Of a stretch of 64,000 nucleotides of DNA, positions 34,692 to 45,329 are shown in pieces. The stretch is from Phragmites australis (taxonomy: Eukaryota > Streptophyta > Magnoliopsida > Poales > Poaceae). Under the pieces are notes generated by a model. That model searched no databases, was not told where the DNA came from, and worked only from the letters and a program-made list of their open reading frames with translations. How positions within the stretch are numbered: the stretch's first letter is position 1; the number at the start of each line of letters is the position of its first letter. The stretch covers positions 35,173,501 to 35,237,500 of the forward strand of contig NC_084921.1 of NCBI RefSeq assembly GCF_958298935.1. The letters are read 5' to 3'. The translations under genes were made by a program, and so were the position numbers.

Positions 34692-35700
34692 AGTCTTCAA
34701 AATCTCATTCCGACTCCCAATTACGCACCTGTCTCCTTCCTCTGTTTCCCCACTGCGTGCCCCACCGGCCAACGCTAGCGAGGCCCATCGGCCCTCCTCC
34801 ACTCTCCGTCCTCCCTAAGCCACCCTACCCCTTGCACCACTGTCTTCCTCCTCTCTGACAAGACGCCCATGCTCCGCCCTTCTACCTTGTCTCCGGTGAC
34901 GGAAATTGCTGGATCCATCGCCTCCATGACAACCTTGTCGAGTACTCGCCTTGGTGCCAACCTTGCCCACCGTAGGTCCTCTGCCATCACGTTCAGCAAC
35001 GCCTCGCCCACCACCCGTCACCACCACTGGGCCAGCCTATTTCCACGGCCTTCTCTCTATGTCCTAGGGTCACCGATAACCTCGACGAACACCTCTAACC
35101 ATGAACCCTAACAGGACACCCATGCTGCTAAAGTTCATGGAGCCTGCATGACTTCACGTGAGATAGAGCAGGACGTGGCCGAGCACGAATCTCGATAATG
35201 ATCGGAAGGTTAGAAATCATACATAACTAGCAATTCCGAAAAAAAAATATCACTGCCCTCGCATTGTGGTTGTTAGACCGAATGCCCGTCAGTATTCTCG
35301 TCTCTTTGTTGCCTGCGTGGCCTGGCGAGAAATGAAGCGCAGCAGGATGCAGGCGAGAGGGATCAGGGATGGGCAGAGCTTTCTCAAGCCGATTGTTACG
35401 AGGAAGAAGTGGAGGGGAAGGGCATTTGTTTAAAGACTTCTACGATCGCAATAATATGTTTTCATAGCCTAGCGGCAATTGCAGAGGCATTCCTCAGCTG
35501 GTGACAACGTCAACTGACAACCATATATGAGCACCGCCTCTGTCAAAAAAGCAAAATAAAACTGCAGTGCCCTGCACCCCTGTTTTCTGAACTTAAACAA
35601 GACGTGTTTCCCTTTTCATGCGGGAACTATACCTTTCTTGATGACTGATGGGCTACATATGGTTCCATTCCCTCAATTCCAAATTTTATTCATATAGAAA
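34692..35700. other. Intergenic sequence, nothing assigned
   Basis: 34700-35110 is C-rich with small open frames that lack recognisable domains; the remainder is mixed. No supported gene. Confidence 0.4.
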
Positions 35701-35993
35701 GTTGATATCTATTTGACAGAGTTCGCAAAGCAATTTTTCGAGTAAATAATAATTTTTGGTTTTTTAGTTTCTAGATTGAAATTCGTGTGAGTAATTTTAT
35801 GAAATAAATTAGATCATGAGAGCTGAAAAAAGTAGTTTCGCTGATTCACTTTCCACGACTCATTTTCTTCGTATTCACTTTTCATGACTCATTTTCTTCA
35901 TAAAGTTTATCTTAAAAACCTATTTTCTTAAATAATCACTCATTCTAAAAAAAATTAAATTAGAAAGAGTTCTACTAAATATATCCTAGTAGG
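35700..35993. mobile_element. MITE-like element, same terminal family as 24568-24785
   Basis: The left end GATATCTATTTGACAGAGTT and the right end read inward GGATATATTTAGTAGAACTC resemble the GGATATATTTGACAGAGCTC end at 24571. The middle is AT-rich and contains a duplicated word (GACTCATTTTCTTC at about 35857 and 35885). Limits are approximate. Confidence 0.4.
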
Positions 35994-36357
35994 GATATTT
36001 TCAGGCCTGCCTGTGCCATGCTACTGTTCATTGGTTGCACTAAAATATTAGCCACCTGATTCAATAACGTAATCTGTCTGCGTCGAATCACTGCTGATTT
36101 TGTTTGTACAAATGATGCTTGCGGCCGTGCGCTACAAGCTAAAATCGGTCTGTTGTTCTGTAACCACGTAAATTAAACAACAGGGCAGTGGGTTTCTCAA
36201 TGCGGACTGAGTACTGGTTTCGCAAAAGCTCTCAGATGTACTATAGTACTTTGTAACTTTGTTAGTGCAGTTACGACGTAGTACTAGTAATCAAATTTTG
36301 ATGCGTGGAGGTACGAAGCGCACCAGTGTCTCACGTTTGGCTATGCAGACTTGTTAG

Positions 36358-36636
36358 GATATCTTTAATGATTATAGATATCTATTATTTTTTTGAGAAA
36401 GTATATTTTTTAAATTTTATACAAGTCTTGTCATTTACAATTTCTTATACTTTATGGAGGAGAAAGTTACTGAAGTGACTTAAAAGTATTAACTTTTTAT
36501 CTCTTCTCTTTAAAAGCTAATACTTATCTTTCTCTTATCTGCGAGATATATAAAATCATGCTAATCATTAAATTAAAAAATATACTCTCTTAGCTAAAAG
36601 ATAATAGTTATCTCTAACTATTAGAGATGCCTTTAC
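36358..36636. mobile_element. MITE with imperfect inverted repeats
   Basis: The left part (GGATATCTTTAATGATTATA, ATAGATATCTATTATT, then AGTATATTTTTTAA) pairs with the reverse complement of the right part (GCATCTCTAATAGTTAGAGA, ATAACTATTATCTT, AGTATATTTTTTAATTTAAT). Tourist-like ends. No coding capacity. The target duplication was not resolved. Confidence 0.5.
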
Positions 36637-36639
36637 AAT

Positions 36640-37857
36640 TGCAGCGGCAGAGCATCTCTCTGATTTCACACTAGCAATGGGCACAGTTACGGTGTGGTTG
36701 CAGTCAGCAGCGGCGGATCAGGAGATGACGTGAAAGAGTAGAAGAAATAAGATCAACCCCTTCACGACTTCGTCGTGTCTGCCACTGCACGTTAGGGAAG
36801 GATTAGATGCTTCGTAATCCATACGCGTTCGGGAGTGGGTGCAGCCTTTTGTAAGTGTACAGAGCGGTGATCGTAAAATCATGAGGCAAACCCCGATGGG
36901 TAAAGTCATGTTAAGATACGCATGCACTCCAACTGTACGTAGCTGTCGACATGTTTTTGACTCGTTTGTGGTGACCAAACCATATCAAACAGTAAGTAGC
37001 ACCGTGGGAAAGCTTACTACCAGGGGTGCTAATTGATAAACTTAAGAATACCTATCAATCTTTTTTAGTTAATTAAACCAAAATAATGCAGTCTTAAAAT
37101 ATGTTATTGATTGAAGGTGGTTATTTTTTTTTACTGACTCTTATCGTCGTATCAAAATGATGCAAATAAATAAAATATATTTTCAATTTCTATATAACAC
37201 ATATGCACACAGCCAAAAAAATTGGTTACCAAGTTCACCGATTGTCACCCCTGCTTGCTATAGCCGAGGCATAACAAGCAGGGAGCGGACCAGTGACCAC
37301 CGCGTTCACGTGCCCATCGACGCGAGCGGCGCTCCGCTCCCCGGCGCATGGCGGACGGGTGGCTGGCACGCAACAGGCAAGGCGGGGCCTCTCTTCCCCC
37401 ACTCTGACGCGCGCGGCGCGGACCACGGGCACGTACAGGCGTGTACAGCCTTTCCGGCTCGCGGCGTGAGGTGCGTGGTGCGCGCTGGCGCTGCCTCTGC
37501 CTCTGCCCCGCACGTACTCGGGCAGGGGCCGGCTAGCTGAGCCGAGCTAGCACTAGCAGTAGCGTGGTACTAAGCATACGCTACGCGCGGTTGCTCCGGC
37601 CTCTCCCGAGTCCTGACCGAAGACGTCGCCCACCGGTCGCGGCCGGTGTTTTTTGGTTGCGTGCGTGCGTACAACGAAGGGAATCACCAAGAGTGGCCGG
37701 GGTCCGGTCCGGGGATGCCACCTGAAGCCGTGAGATCAGTTATTTGGGAATAGAAAAGGGCTGGGCTCTGCCAAATTAGATCTGTTCAATCGGGCTGCGT
37801 GCCGCGTGCCAGACGAGAAACGTTTTTTATGAAATAAATTCGAACGTCTATCACAAT
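36640..37857. other. Sequence upstream of the tRNA gene, nothing assigned
   Basis: A GC-rich patch at 37230-37560 has open frames on both strands without recognisable domains. No exon structure could be supported. Confidence 0.4.
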
Positions 37858-37931
37858 GGCCTATTAGCTCAGTTGGTTAGAGCGTCGTGCTAATAACGCG
37901 AAGGTCGCAGGTTCGAGACCTGCATGGGCCA
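37858..37931 (+). tRNA. trnI-AAU: tRNA-Ile (anticodon AAU)
   Basis: A 74-nt cloverleaf. The acceptor stem GGCCTAT pairs with ATGGGCC (one G-T pair) and the discriminator is A. The D-arm is AGCTCAGTTGGTTAGAGC. The anticodon stem is TCGTG/CGCGA with loop CTAATAA, giving anticodon AAU at 37892-37894. The T-arm is GCAGGTTCGAGACCTGC. Internal A and B boxes (TAGCTCAGTTGG and GGTTCGAGACC) are intact. There is no intron and no encoded CCA. T runs follow as Pol III terminators. In the cell A34 would be converted to inosine. Confidence 0.97.
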
Positions 37932-37940
37932 TATATTTCG

Positions 37941-37959
37941 TTTTTGTTACTGTTTTTTT
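37941..37959 (+). terminator. RNA polymerase III terminator of the tRNA gene
   Basis: A TTTTT run begins 10 nt after the tRNA end, with a second run of seven T at 37953-37959. Confidence 0.75.
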
Positions 37960-39862
37960 CATCATTGTTGATGAGCCCGTTGTGGCACATGTTCAAAGTA
38001 AACCTGAATATTTTTGCTGGGCTTCAAGGATGTCAAAATGACTTCAACTTCAACACTTTGAATGATTTTTCTTTTGCTAATCAAATTTATGAAGGAAAAC
38101 TGAATGCTGACTAAGGGCCTGTTTACATCTTACAAGTACGAAAACTGGTCATCACATCGGGATCAATCATCACTAAGCTAGCAAAGATGCCACAGAAAGG
38201 CTCAGTAACGGTCAGCCCGCAGCGCTAGTTTGTCTTCTCACTCGAAAAGTTGCATCATCTGTGGCTAAATAGACGGCACGGAGACGACCCTGGACCTATG
38301 ACATGAGCATTTGACTATATGAACAGTGCTGCATCAGACCACAGATTAGGAGTGATTCTACTAATAGCGTAGTCACGTAGAAGCCATGAACTCCATTTGC
38401 TAGCGCTCATACCTTCCTTACCCCTAACCCCTGTTTTTGGTTCTTCCTTCAGCAACCTTTTCACTGCACAGATACAGACATAACTTACAGCCACAGACAC
38501 TAGGGACACGAATGCAGAATGCAACAATTTGCATTCTGTACAAGGGATACAGACATCTGCTGATTGAGCCGATTAAGACAATTAAGGCTGTGTTCCTCGT
38601 GCATTCGAAATTATTGTTTAGTTGCCAGCATGCACAATTCAGTAACTCCAGCTGCTTACTTGGGATTCTCTTCTGGCGCTGGTTCACCTGCGATCCACCA
38701 TGGTAGATGAACAATCACTAAGAAGTACATGGTCTGTTTTTCAAGTTTCAATCAGGGCCATATGGTACCATTTCGCATTCTAAAAGAATACAACATATAC
38801 TTCAATAGTCTGATCGTTTATTTCTAGAGATGTTCCAAATGCAAAATTTGTCTTCTGGGGGAAAAATGAAATGAAGCTTATGAAATTTATGTGGTTATTT
38901 GTCCAATATGTATGTTTAGTGGGGTCCATTCCTTTTAATTTCTTCACATATTTTCAAACATTAGAGATGTTTGCAGAAAAGATGTGAGGTTAATTGACCC
39001 ATATATAGCTCTCCATGGATCTTTGCCTTCAACCTTCTAAAAGCTAAAGAACTGTATTTTCCAGCAATATGAAAAACTGATAATTCAATCCCAAAATGAA
39101 AACTCACTTACATTTCGGATTCATTATCAACAACTTGGAAATTGATGACAAAAATGTAAATATCTTACCATATGTGCAGCTTTGAGAATGGAAGAATGCC
39201 AATGCTGAAATTATGAAGTACAGACAAGGGCTTGTGCCTCTAATTTCAGCATCATTATTTATTTGGACTTGTTAGCTGGAAGAATGCCAACTGCATGAAC
39301 AGTGCAATAGTTAAAAATGTAAATTGTTATTTATTTAGAACAGGAGAAATGAATAGTTTTAACAAATTAAAGGTACAAAAATTCAGGAATAAAACATGAT
39401 TCTTCAATAGTATAGGCATGACTAGAACACACAGAAGATCAGAGCTTAGGGAGCACAATAATAGGTACATAAAAAAAAATCCAGAACCCAGATGGTTGCT
39501 TATCTAGGAACTGAACAACGGGTAAGTTCTATGTCGCATACGAAAATAGTAAATGGGCATATTTTACACGCCTTCGGTTCTTGTCACAACTTCAAATACA
39601 CACATGAACATTATCCAAGGCATGCTACCATGGACAAGTTTAGCTGAGCTTGAGCAATCACTGAGTGTGAGTATGGATCTATTGAAAGAAGTGCTGTATA
39701 CAAAGCTTTAGGCAGTGTTAACCCCAAAACACATGTCCACAAGGCAACGGAGATTGACCTGTCATGCCTGATGTCTTATAAAACAGAAAATGCACTGCTT
39801 GGCATTCCTCCTGTCAGAACAGATCGCATATTCACGCTAAACTACATAATGAAGGTTTAGAT
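37960..39862. other. Sequence between tRNA and PPR gene, nothing assigned
   Basis: Ordinary AT-rich sequence; the last few hundred bases should include the 3' untranslated region of the minus-strand PPR gene. No further exons or repeats with clear ends were seen. Confidence 0.4.
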
Positions 39863-41860
39863 TTAGACTTGGATGGAGCTGTGACCAGGTGACTTCTCTA
39901 TACACTTGCTTTCCATCAGCCCTCTTATTTGCTGTACATCATCCCACTGACCTTCTTCAGCATGTAAGTTCGAAATTAGCACATGTGCTCCCACATCATT
40001 AGGAGCTAATTTAATTATGTGCTGTCCGATTCTCTTCCCTAAATCCGTTTTGTGATGGAATCTACATGCTGAAAGAAGTGATCCCCAAATTACAGGATTA
40101 GACTCTATTGGCATCTTCTTGATGAACTCAAATGCTTCTTCTAGCAGCCCAGCTCTACTTAGGAGGTCTACTATACAACCATAGTGCTCAATATCAGGGG
40201 CAATAGCAAAGCTAGACATGGAATGAAAGTACTTTAGCCCCTCATTAACCATTCCTACATGAGCACAGGCAGCAAGGACTGCCTTAAAGGTAATACCATC
40301 AGGTTTGGGCTCTCCTAACTTCAGCATTTGGTCGAAGAGGTGGACTGCTTCTTTTCCATGTCCATTGCTTGAAAAACCTCCAACCATAGAATTCCATGCG
40401 AGGGTTTGCTTATGCTGAATTTTACTAAATATTTCAACAGCCATGTCAACGCAGCCACATTTTGCATACATATCCAACAGGGCACTTTCTAGGCATACAT
40501 CTCTTCTTACATTATTCTCTTCTATATAAGAATGTATCTCCCTCCCTTTATCAAGTGCTCCAAGCTGTGAACAAGCAGAAAGTAGACTAACCAGTGCCAT
40601 TTCATTTGCGACAACTTGTCCAGCCTTCATCTCTTCAAAAAAGTCAAAGGCTGCTGTAAATTGACGTCCCTGGACATAACTGCAAACCATAGTTGTCCAT
40701 GAAACAACATCCCTTTGTTTCATAGTCTGGAAAACCACTTCAGCTGCTGCCATATTTCCACATTTGGAATACATGTTAATCAAAGAATTTGTAAGGATGG
40801 TATCACAATGGATCCCATGATTTTTTATGTAATTATGGATGTCCCTCCCTTGCTGAAGATCACCAAGCTGAGCGCATGCTGATAAGACACTTACAAGTGT
40901 TACTGCATCTGGAGTTACGCCATTTGATATCATCTGTTCAAACATTCCTAGTGCTTCTTTTTGCTTCTGATTTTGCACATACCCATCAATCAAAGTGTTC
41001 CATGATTTAGTATTTCTTTCAGGCATGACCCGAAATGCTTCCAAAGCATCAGAAATGCATCCACATTTTGCATACATGCTTATGAGTGCATTTATTATAT
41101 CCACATCAGCCTCAATGCCAAATTTGCCAAGCTGACCATACACCCACCGGCCTTCGTCAACAGCCCGCCCTTGCCCACAAGCAGAAAGCAAACTTATTAT
41201 CGTGACTTTGTTAGGAGGAATCCCTTCTGCTTGCATATCAGATAGAAACCTGAAGGCGTCATCCCACAGACCACAGTGTGCAAAAGCTGAGATCATCAAC
41301 GTCCAAGACACCACATCTTTCTCGCGCATTTCCTCGAAAACCTTCTTTGCGTCCTTGGCACTTCTAAACGTGCCATACAAATTCACAAGACCCGACATGA
41401 CGAACAGGTCTGACGCATACCCAATCTTCCGAACCATTGCATGCACCACGTCCCCGGTCACCCGCCACTCCCAGCCAGCAAGAGCAGCACTCGCTGACAC
41501 AGCAGCGGCCATCGTGTAACCATCAGGGGAGACGCCTCTCCGAAGCATGGCCCTGAACGTCGCCAGCGCGTCCGCAGGCGCGCCGCGGTTGGAGTACCCT
41601 CTGATCATGCTGTTCCATACGGGCGCGTTCGGCTGCGCCATTCGGTCGAAAACCCTGCGCGCGTAGCGCATGTCGTGGCCCGCCACGGGGGATGCGAGGA
41701 GGGCGACGAGCCGGCCGGTAACGGCGGCGTCGGGGGCGAGATGGGCGCGGACGAGCCGGCCGTGGAGCTCTGCCAGGTGGGCACGCGAGGCGCAGGCATC
41801 GAGGTGGTGGCGGTGAGGCCGGGGCGGGCTTGCGTTGGGGCGGAAGTAGAGGTAACGCAT
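39863..41860 (-). CDS. Pentatricopeptide repeat protein, PLS class, E subgroup
   Basis: Intact intronless frame of 665 residues, typical of plant PPR genes. The N-terminus (residues 1-60) is basic and rich in R, H and A, compatible with an organelle transit peptide. From about residue 80 to 560 there are repeated PLS-type units. Recurring blocks include VWNSMIRGYS, DVVSWTLMISAF, SWNTLIDGYVQN, DVVSWTTMVCSY and LAWNSMVGGF, and the L/S units carry LINMYSKCG and LLDMYAKCG. After the last units, VIWGSLLSACR (590-600) and the following residues form the E motif. The protein stops at 665, so there is no DYW deaminase domain. PLS-type PPR proteins bind single-stranded RNA base by base and usually act in C-to-U editing in mitochondria or plastids, with E-type members relying on DYW partners in trans. 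The target site cannot be told from the sequence by eye. Confidence 0.93.
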   Translation of the reverse strand: MRYLYFRPNASPPRPHRHHLDACASRAHLAELHGRLVRAHLAPDAAVTGRLVALLASPVAGHDMRYARRVFDRMAQPNAPVWNSMIRGYSNRGAPADALATFRAMLRRGVSPDGYTMAAAVSASAALAGWEWRVTGDVVHAMVRKIGYASDLFVMSGLVNLYGTFRSAKDAKKVFEEMREKDVVSWTLMISAFAHCGLWDDAFRFLSDMQAEGIPPNKVTIISLLSACGQGRAVDEGRWVYGQLGKFGIEADVDIINALISMYAKCGCISDALEAFRVMPERNTKSWNTLIDGYVQNQKQKEALGMFEQMISNGVTPDAVTLVSVLSACAQLGDLQQGRDIHNYIKNHGIHCDTILTNSLINMYSKCGNMAAAEVVFQTMKQRDVVSWTTMVCSYVQGRQFTAAFDFFEEMKAGQVVANEMALVSLLSACSQLGALDKGREIHSYIEENNVRRDVCLESALLDMYAKCGCVDMAVEIFSKIQHKQTLAWNSMVGGFSSNGHGKEAVHLFDQMLKLGEPKPDGITFKAVLAACAHVGMVNEGLKYFHSMSSFAIAPDIEHYGCIVDLLSRAGLLEEAFEFIKKMPIESNPVIWGSLLSACRFHHKTDLGKRIGQHIIKLAPNDVGAHVLISNLHAEEGQWDDVQQIRGLMESKCIEKSPGHSSIQV

Positions 41861-42758
41861 GGCTGCATCGGCGTTGGGTCTGGGAGCTCAGCAGTTAGTG
41901 GATGCGGCTAGCGGTTGGGATTGTTACTTATGAGTACTTGAGTTGGTGTCCAAATCCTAAACTCCACTGTAGATCTGGCTTGCGTTAAAGTACGGTAGCA
42001 CATGTGCTTAGAAGGAAGACACAATACTTACTTAAACACCATTATTTATATTAGTGCTAACAAAAAAATTAACTACATTTAAACATCTTTAATCTTTATT
42101 TGTATTGAAAATTATAATTTTTATATATGTGCACTCCCTTTACTTAAGCACTAGCTATAAATACTTAACATTGTTCATGCCTAATGGTTTGCTTGTGCGT
42201 TTGGATGGCGGGAAAGAGGAGCAAAGGTGCTGCATCATGCAGGGCACACTTGTGCAAATTAAACGATTTATAATTTAATAGACCAGATTCAACCGTTGTG
42301 AACTCAACAGCTTTGGAATATACAAGTTCAGCATCTAAAAAGTGATTCGTTGAAACAACTTTTGTATGCACTCAATCTTTTTAAAAATTGATTGAACAAT
42401 TTAGGAAAAATAATTATAATTTTAAAAACTACTTTAGAATTTATGTGTGAGTTATTAAAACAATATATTAGAAATGTTGAAACAATATAGCGGAATTTCT
42501 GCTTTTTTACACATTCAAACAATATTAAATACATTCATATTGGATTTAGTTTTCTGCATTAATTGTTAACAATATAATGATTCAAACGGTTTTCGAAAAA
42601 AAACACATGGTTTGGGAGAAAAAGAATGATTTTGAAGATTAAAATTCAATCGCACCTTAAATTTCCACCCACCTATCCCCACCCTGACTAATCAGGTCAC
42701 GCCACATCGTTGTGTGATTTGCGGTCTACCTTTTACACGCGCGATAGATGATAGACAG
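41861..42758. other. Region upstream of the PPR gene
   Basis: About 900 bp of AT-rich sequence. The first 100 bp upstream of the PPR start contains the likely leader, including a short out-of-frame upstream ATG at 41868. No other gene is supported. Confidence 0.4.
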
Positions 42759-42767
42759 GGGAAACCG

Positions 42768-43439
42768 GGATTTTTTATTTATATATTTTTATTGTTTAAT
42801 ATTTAAAAAATGCACATTAATTTTAATATATTACACTTCTAAGCTACCGTAGATACCGCTCATCCAACGAGTGACACCTTATGAGACTCACGGCGCAACA
42901 ATCAGAAATTAAATACTCTAATCGATATAATATCCACGTTGATATGACGTTCAACCAACGGACGACACCTTTACACCCACAAAACCTATTGAAAAAGGTG
43001 TCGTCTGTTGAAAAATGTATCAACACAATATGCTCACAATGGTTCTTATCGCTTTTGTTAATCACATGCATGCTTTTCAAGAGCCCGAAAAACTAGCATT
43101 TTTGGTAATCATAATGGGGCCCGCAATAATCATAAGCATGCATGCAACAAGACCTGTGTGTATGCAACAAACGATACTTTTTTCAATGTCCCCAGCACAG
43201 ACTTGTCGCGCCGCCAACGGATGACATCAAATGTGTCACCCGTTGGTAGGCGACATGTTAACATAGACATCACGTTGGTTAAGGTATTTAATTTCTGATC
43301 ATTGCGTTATGGGTCTCACAAGGTGTCGCTCGTTGGATAGACGACACCTTGCTGTCACCCTTCCAATAGGCGATGATAATCTAGATGTGCATGCATTTTT
43401 ATAAATATTAAAAAATAAAAATATATAAATAAAAAATAC
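42768..43439. mobile_element. Mutator-like non-autonomous element (672 bp)
   Basis: The left end GGATTTTTTATTTATATATT matches the right end read inward, GTATTTTTTATTTATATATT. The inverted similarity continues inward through a block with CCAACGAGYGACACCTT and ATCAGAAATTAAATACYYTAA. A perfect 9-bp target duplication GGGAAACCG flanks it (42759-42767 and 43440-43448). It has no transposase. Confidence 0.88.
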
Positions 43440-43448
43440 GGGAAACCG

Positions 43449-43744
43449 TAGATCTGCTTAGGCCAGTCTAACTCGAGCCCAAAACCCTTTCTCGACCTTG
43501 AAATCTAACCCAATTAGGCCATGAAAACAGGTTTGGTATACACTTCGGATTAGGCCTGAGTAGAACTGAAATATATTGGGCCTAACCCAAGTCTAGCCTG
43601 ATATATTGGTTTGTAATTTTTTTTCGCAGAGTAAATCACCGGGCAGCCCAGTCGAGCCCCAGCCCAAGCCTGAGCTGACCCGACTGAAAATTAGAGGCCC
43701 GATAGCCTTGTCAAGTTCGGTCTTAGGCAGAGTTCTCAGGTTTG
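43449..43744. other. Short intergenic gap
   Basis: Contains words such as GGGCCTAACCC and CGAGCCC in a degenerate arrangement that resembles hAT subterminal repeats, but no ends could be paired. Confidence 0.35.
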
Positions 43745-43752
43745 ACCTAAGC

Positions 43753-44429
43753 TAGTGCTGTCCACCTGTCAGGCCAGTAGGACACGACCCGGCTATGGCA
43801 CGGCCTGATATGCCCATTTACTGTAACGGGTTGTACCGTGTCGGCCCGCGTGCCGCACCCTCGGCCCATAGCATGGCTCGTCAGCCACCGTGACGTGTTG
43901 GGCCGCAACCCTACTCGGATTGACCCGGCTTGGCATGGTAGCTGCCCAACAGCACGACTCGACTTGGCGGCACAACTGGCCTAGCTGAGCACGGTGCACA
44001 GCTGGCCTAGCTGAGCACGGTGCACAGCTAGCCTGGCCGGTCCAGCAGCACTCCGAAAATAGTTTTTTTTTTTTAAAAAAATAGCTATAAGATTTAAAAA
44101 ATAAAAAATTATAGAAAATAGATAAAAATGAGCTTGATTGATTAGTTACCTTGTTAACAATATTTCTATTAGAAGGAAAAAAAAGTACAACATATTCTTC
44201 GAGACGTGCCAGACCAAACCTAGCTAGGCCGAAGCATGTTGGGCCGAGCCGTACCCGTGCCGATCTGGGCTGAGCCGTGCTCGTGCCAGCCTGCCGTTCC
44301 GCACGAACGGCCCAGGCATAGCCTGTGGCTTTGTGCCGTGCCGATCCGATCCAGCTCGGCTTAGGTCGTGCCGTGCCTGGGTCGTGTCTCGGGCCGATCC
44401 AGTAGACACGACCTATTTGGACAGTACTA
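43753..44429. mobile_element. Non-autonomous hAT element (677 bp)
   Basis: The left end TAGTGCTGTCCACCTG and the right end read inward TAGTACTGTCCAAATAG are inverted repeats. The flanking 8-bp target duplication is ACCTAAGC (43745-43752) and GCCTAAGC (44430-44437), 7 of 8 matching. The interior has many GGCACGG, CGTGCCG and GGCCGA words. A 26-bp tandem duplication (CTAGCTGAGCACGGTGCACA and six more bases) lies at 43981-44032. Confidence 0.88.
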
Positions 44430-44592
44430 GCCTAAGCTAGCCTGCTCCATATTTGCTCAGGTAAGCTCATAACATAAAGTTCTCAACCACTGCAGAGGAT
44501 CTAGGATAGATTTGAAGATTGGGCAAGCTTGTCTACTGCCTTTGGTGATCTTCTCCAGTGGCGGCAGATTTGCGCCTAGGGAATACTGATAT

Positions 44593-44827
44593 CAGGGTTT
44601 CAAAATACGTCGGTAACCACTCGATATTCATGGTTACCGATCAATTCGATGCGGTTCGCATTCAGAAATTGATCAGTTTTCGGTTAAGTTCAAATTCAAA
44701 ATTCAAAAAAAAAATAAACATTTGACAAAATTCGACCTATTTCTACCGAATTACTGTCAAAAACCGTGAATATCGAAGAAATCGCTAGGGCTTGGTATTT
44801 GGTCTTGAATCGAATTTTGAAACCTTG
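44593..44827. mobile_element. Short hAT-type MITE (235 bp)
   Basis: The left end CAGGGTTTCAAAATACG and the right end read inward CAAGGTTTCAAAATTCG are inverted repeats. The 8-bp target duplication is ACTGATAT (44585-44592) and ACTGATAC (44828-44835), 7 of 8 matching. No coding capacity. Confidence 0.8.
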
Positions 44828-45049
44828 ACTGATACTAGCTCCGGTCATGCTTTTGGGTCATGACCTGATCAGACCTAGCTCCTAGTGCTAGATCAGATGT
44901 AGGCTTGTTAACATTCCCAATTTTGTTTCAATTATGAGAGAACTTGGCTTTTGTTTTAACTAGAAGGAAGCCCGCTGCAAATTGCCGCGCGAGCTAGTCA
45001 TAGCTAGGTTGTAACAATGAAAGGCTAAAGAATTGATATGTTCATGTAA

Positions 45050-45320
45050 GACCAAGCCCAAGGGAATCCCTTCACGGGCAGATTCCCGTCGTGAAGGGAT
45101 TCCCGTTTCCTTCAGCGCTCCCAACGGTTTCCCTTCACGGTTCCCTTCACGACGAGATTCCCAGAGTCATTCTCTTCAGGACGGGATTCTCTCTCCATTC
45201 CCTTCGTGATTCCCCTCGAAGGGAAGCTGTTGGAGATGAGAGAAAATAAAGGGAATGAGAACGGGGAAGGGAATCGGGAAGGGAACGAAATGAAGGGAAT
45301 ATGGTTAGAGATAGTCTAAT
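45050..45320. repeat. Cluster of GGGAATCCC/CCCTTC words, MITE-like
   Basis: GGGAATC, GAAGGGA and their complements are repeated many times in both orientations over about 270 bp. It resembles a MITE with subterminal repeats, ending near TTAGAGATAGTCTAATGC, but the two termini could not be matched. Confidence 0.45.
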
Positions 45321-45329
45321 GCAAGCACT

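Noticed and set aside
37887..38114. Open frame starting inside the tRNA-Ile gene
   Set aside because: It overlaps the tRNA and Pol III terminator and shows no conserved features.
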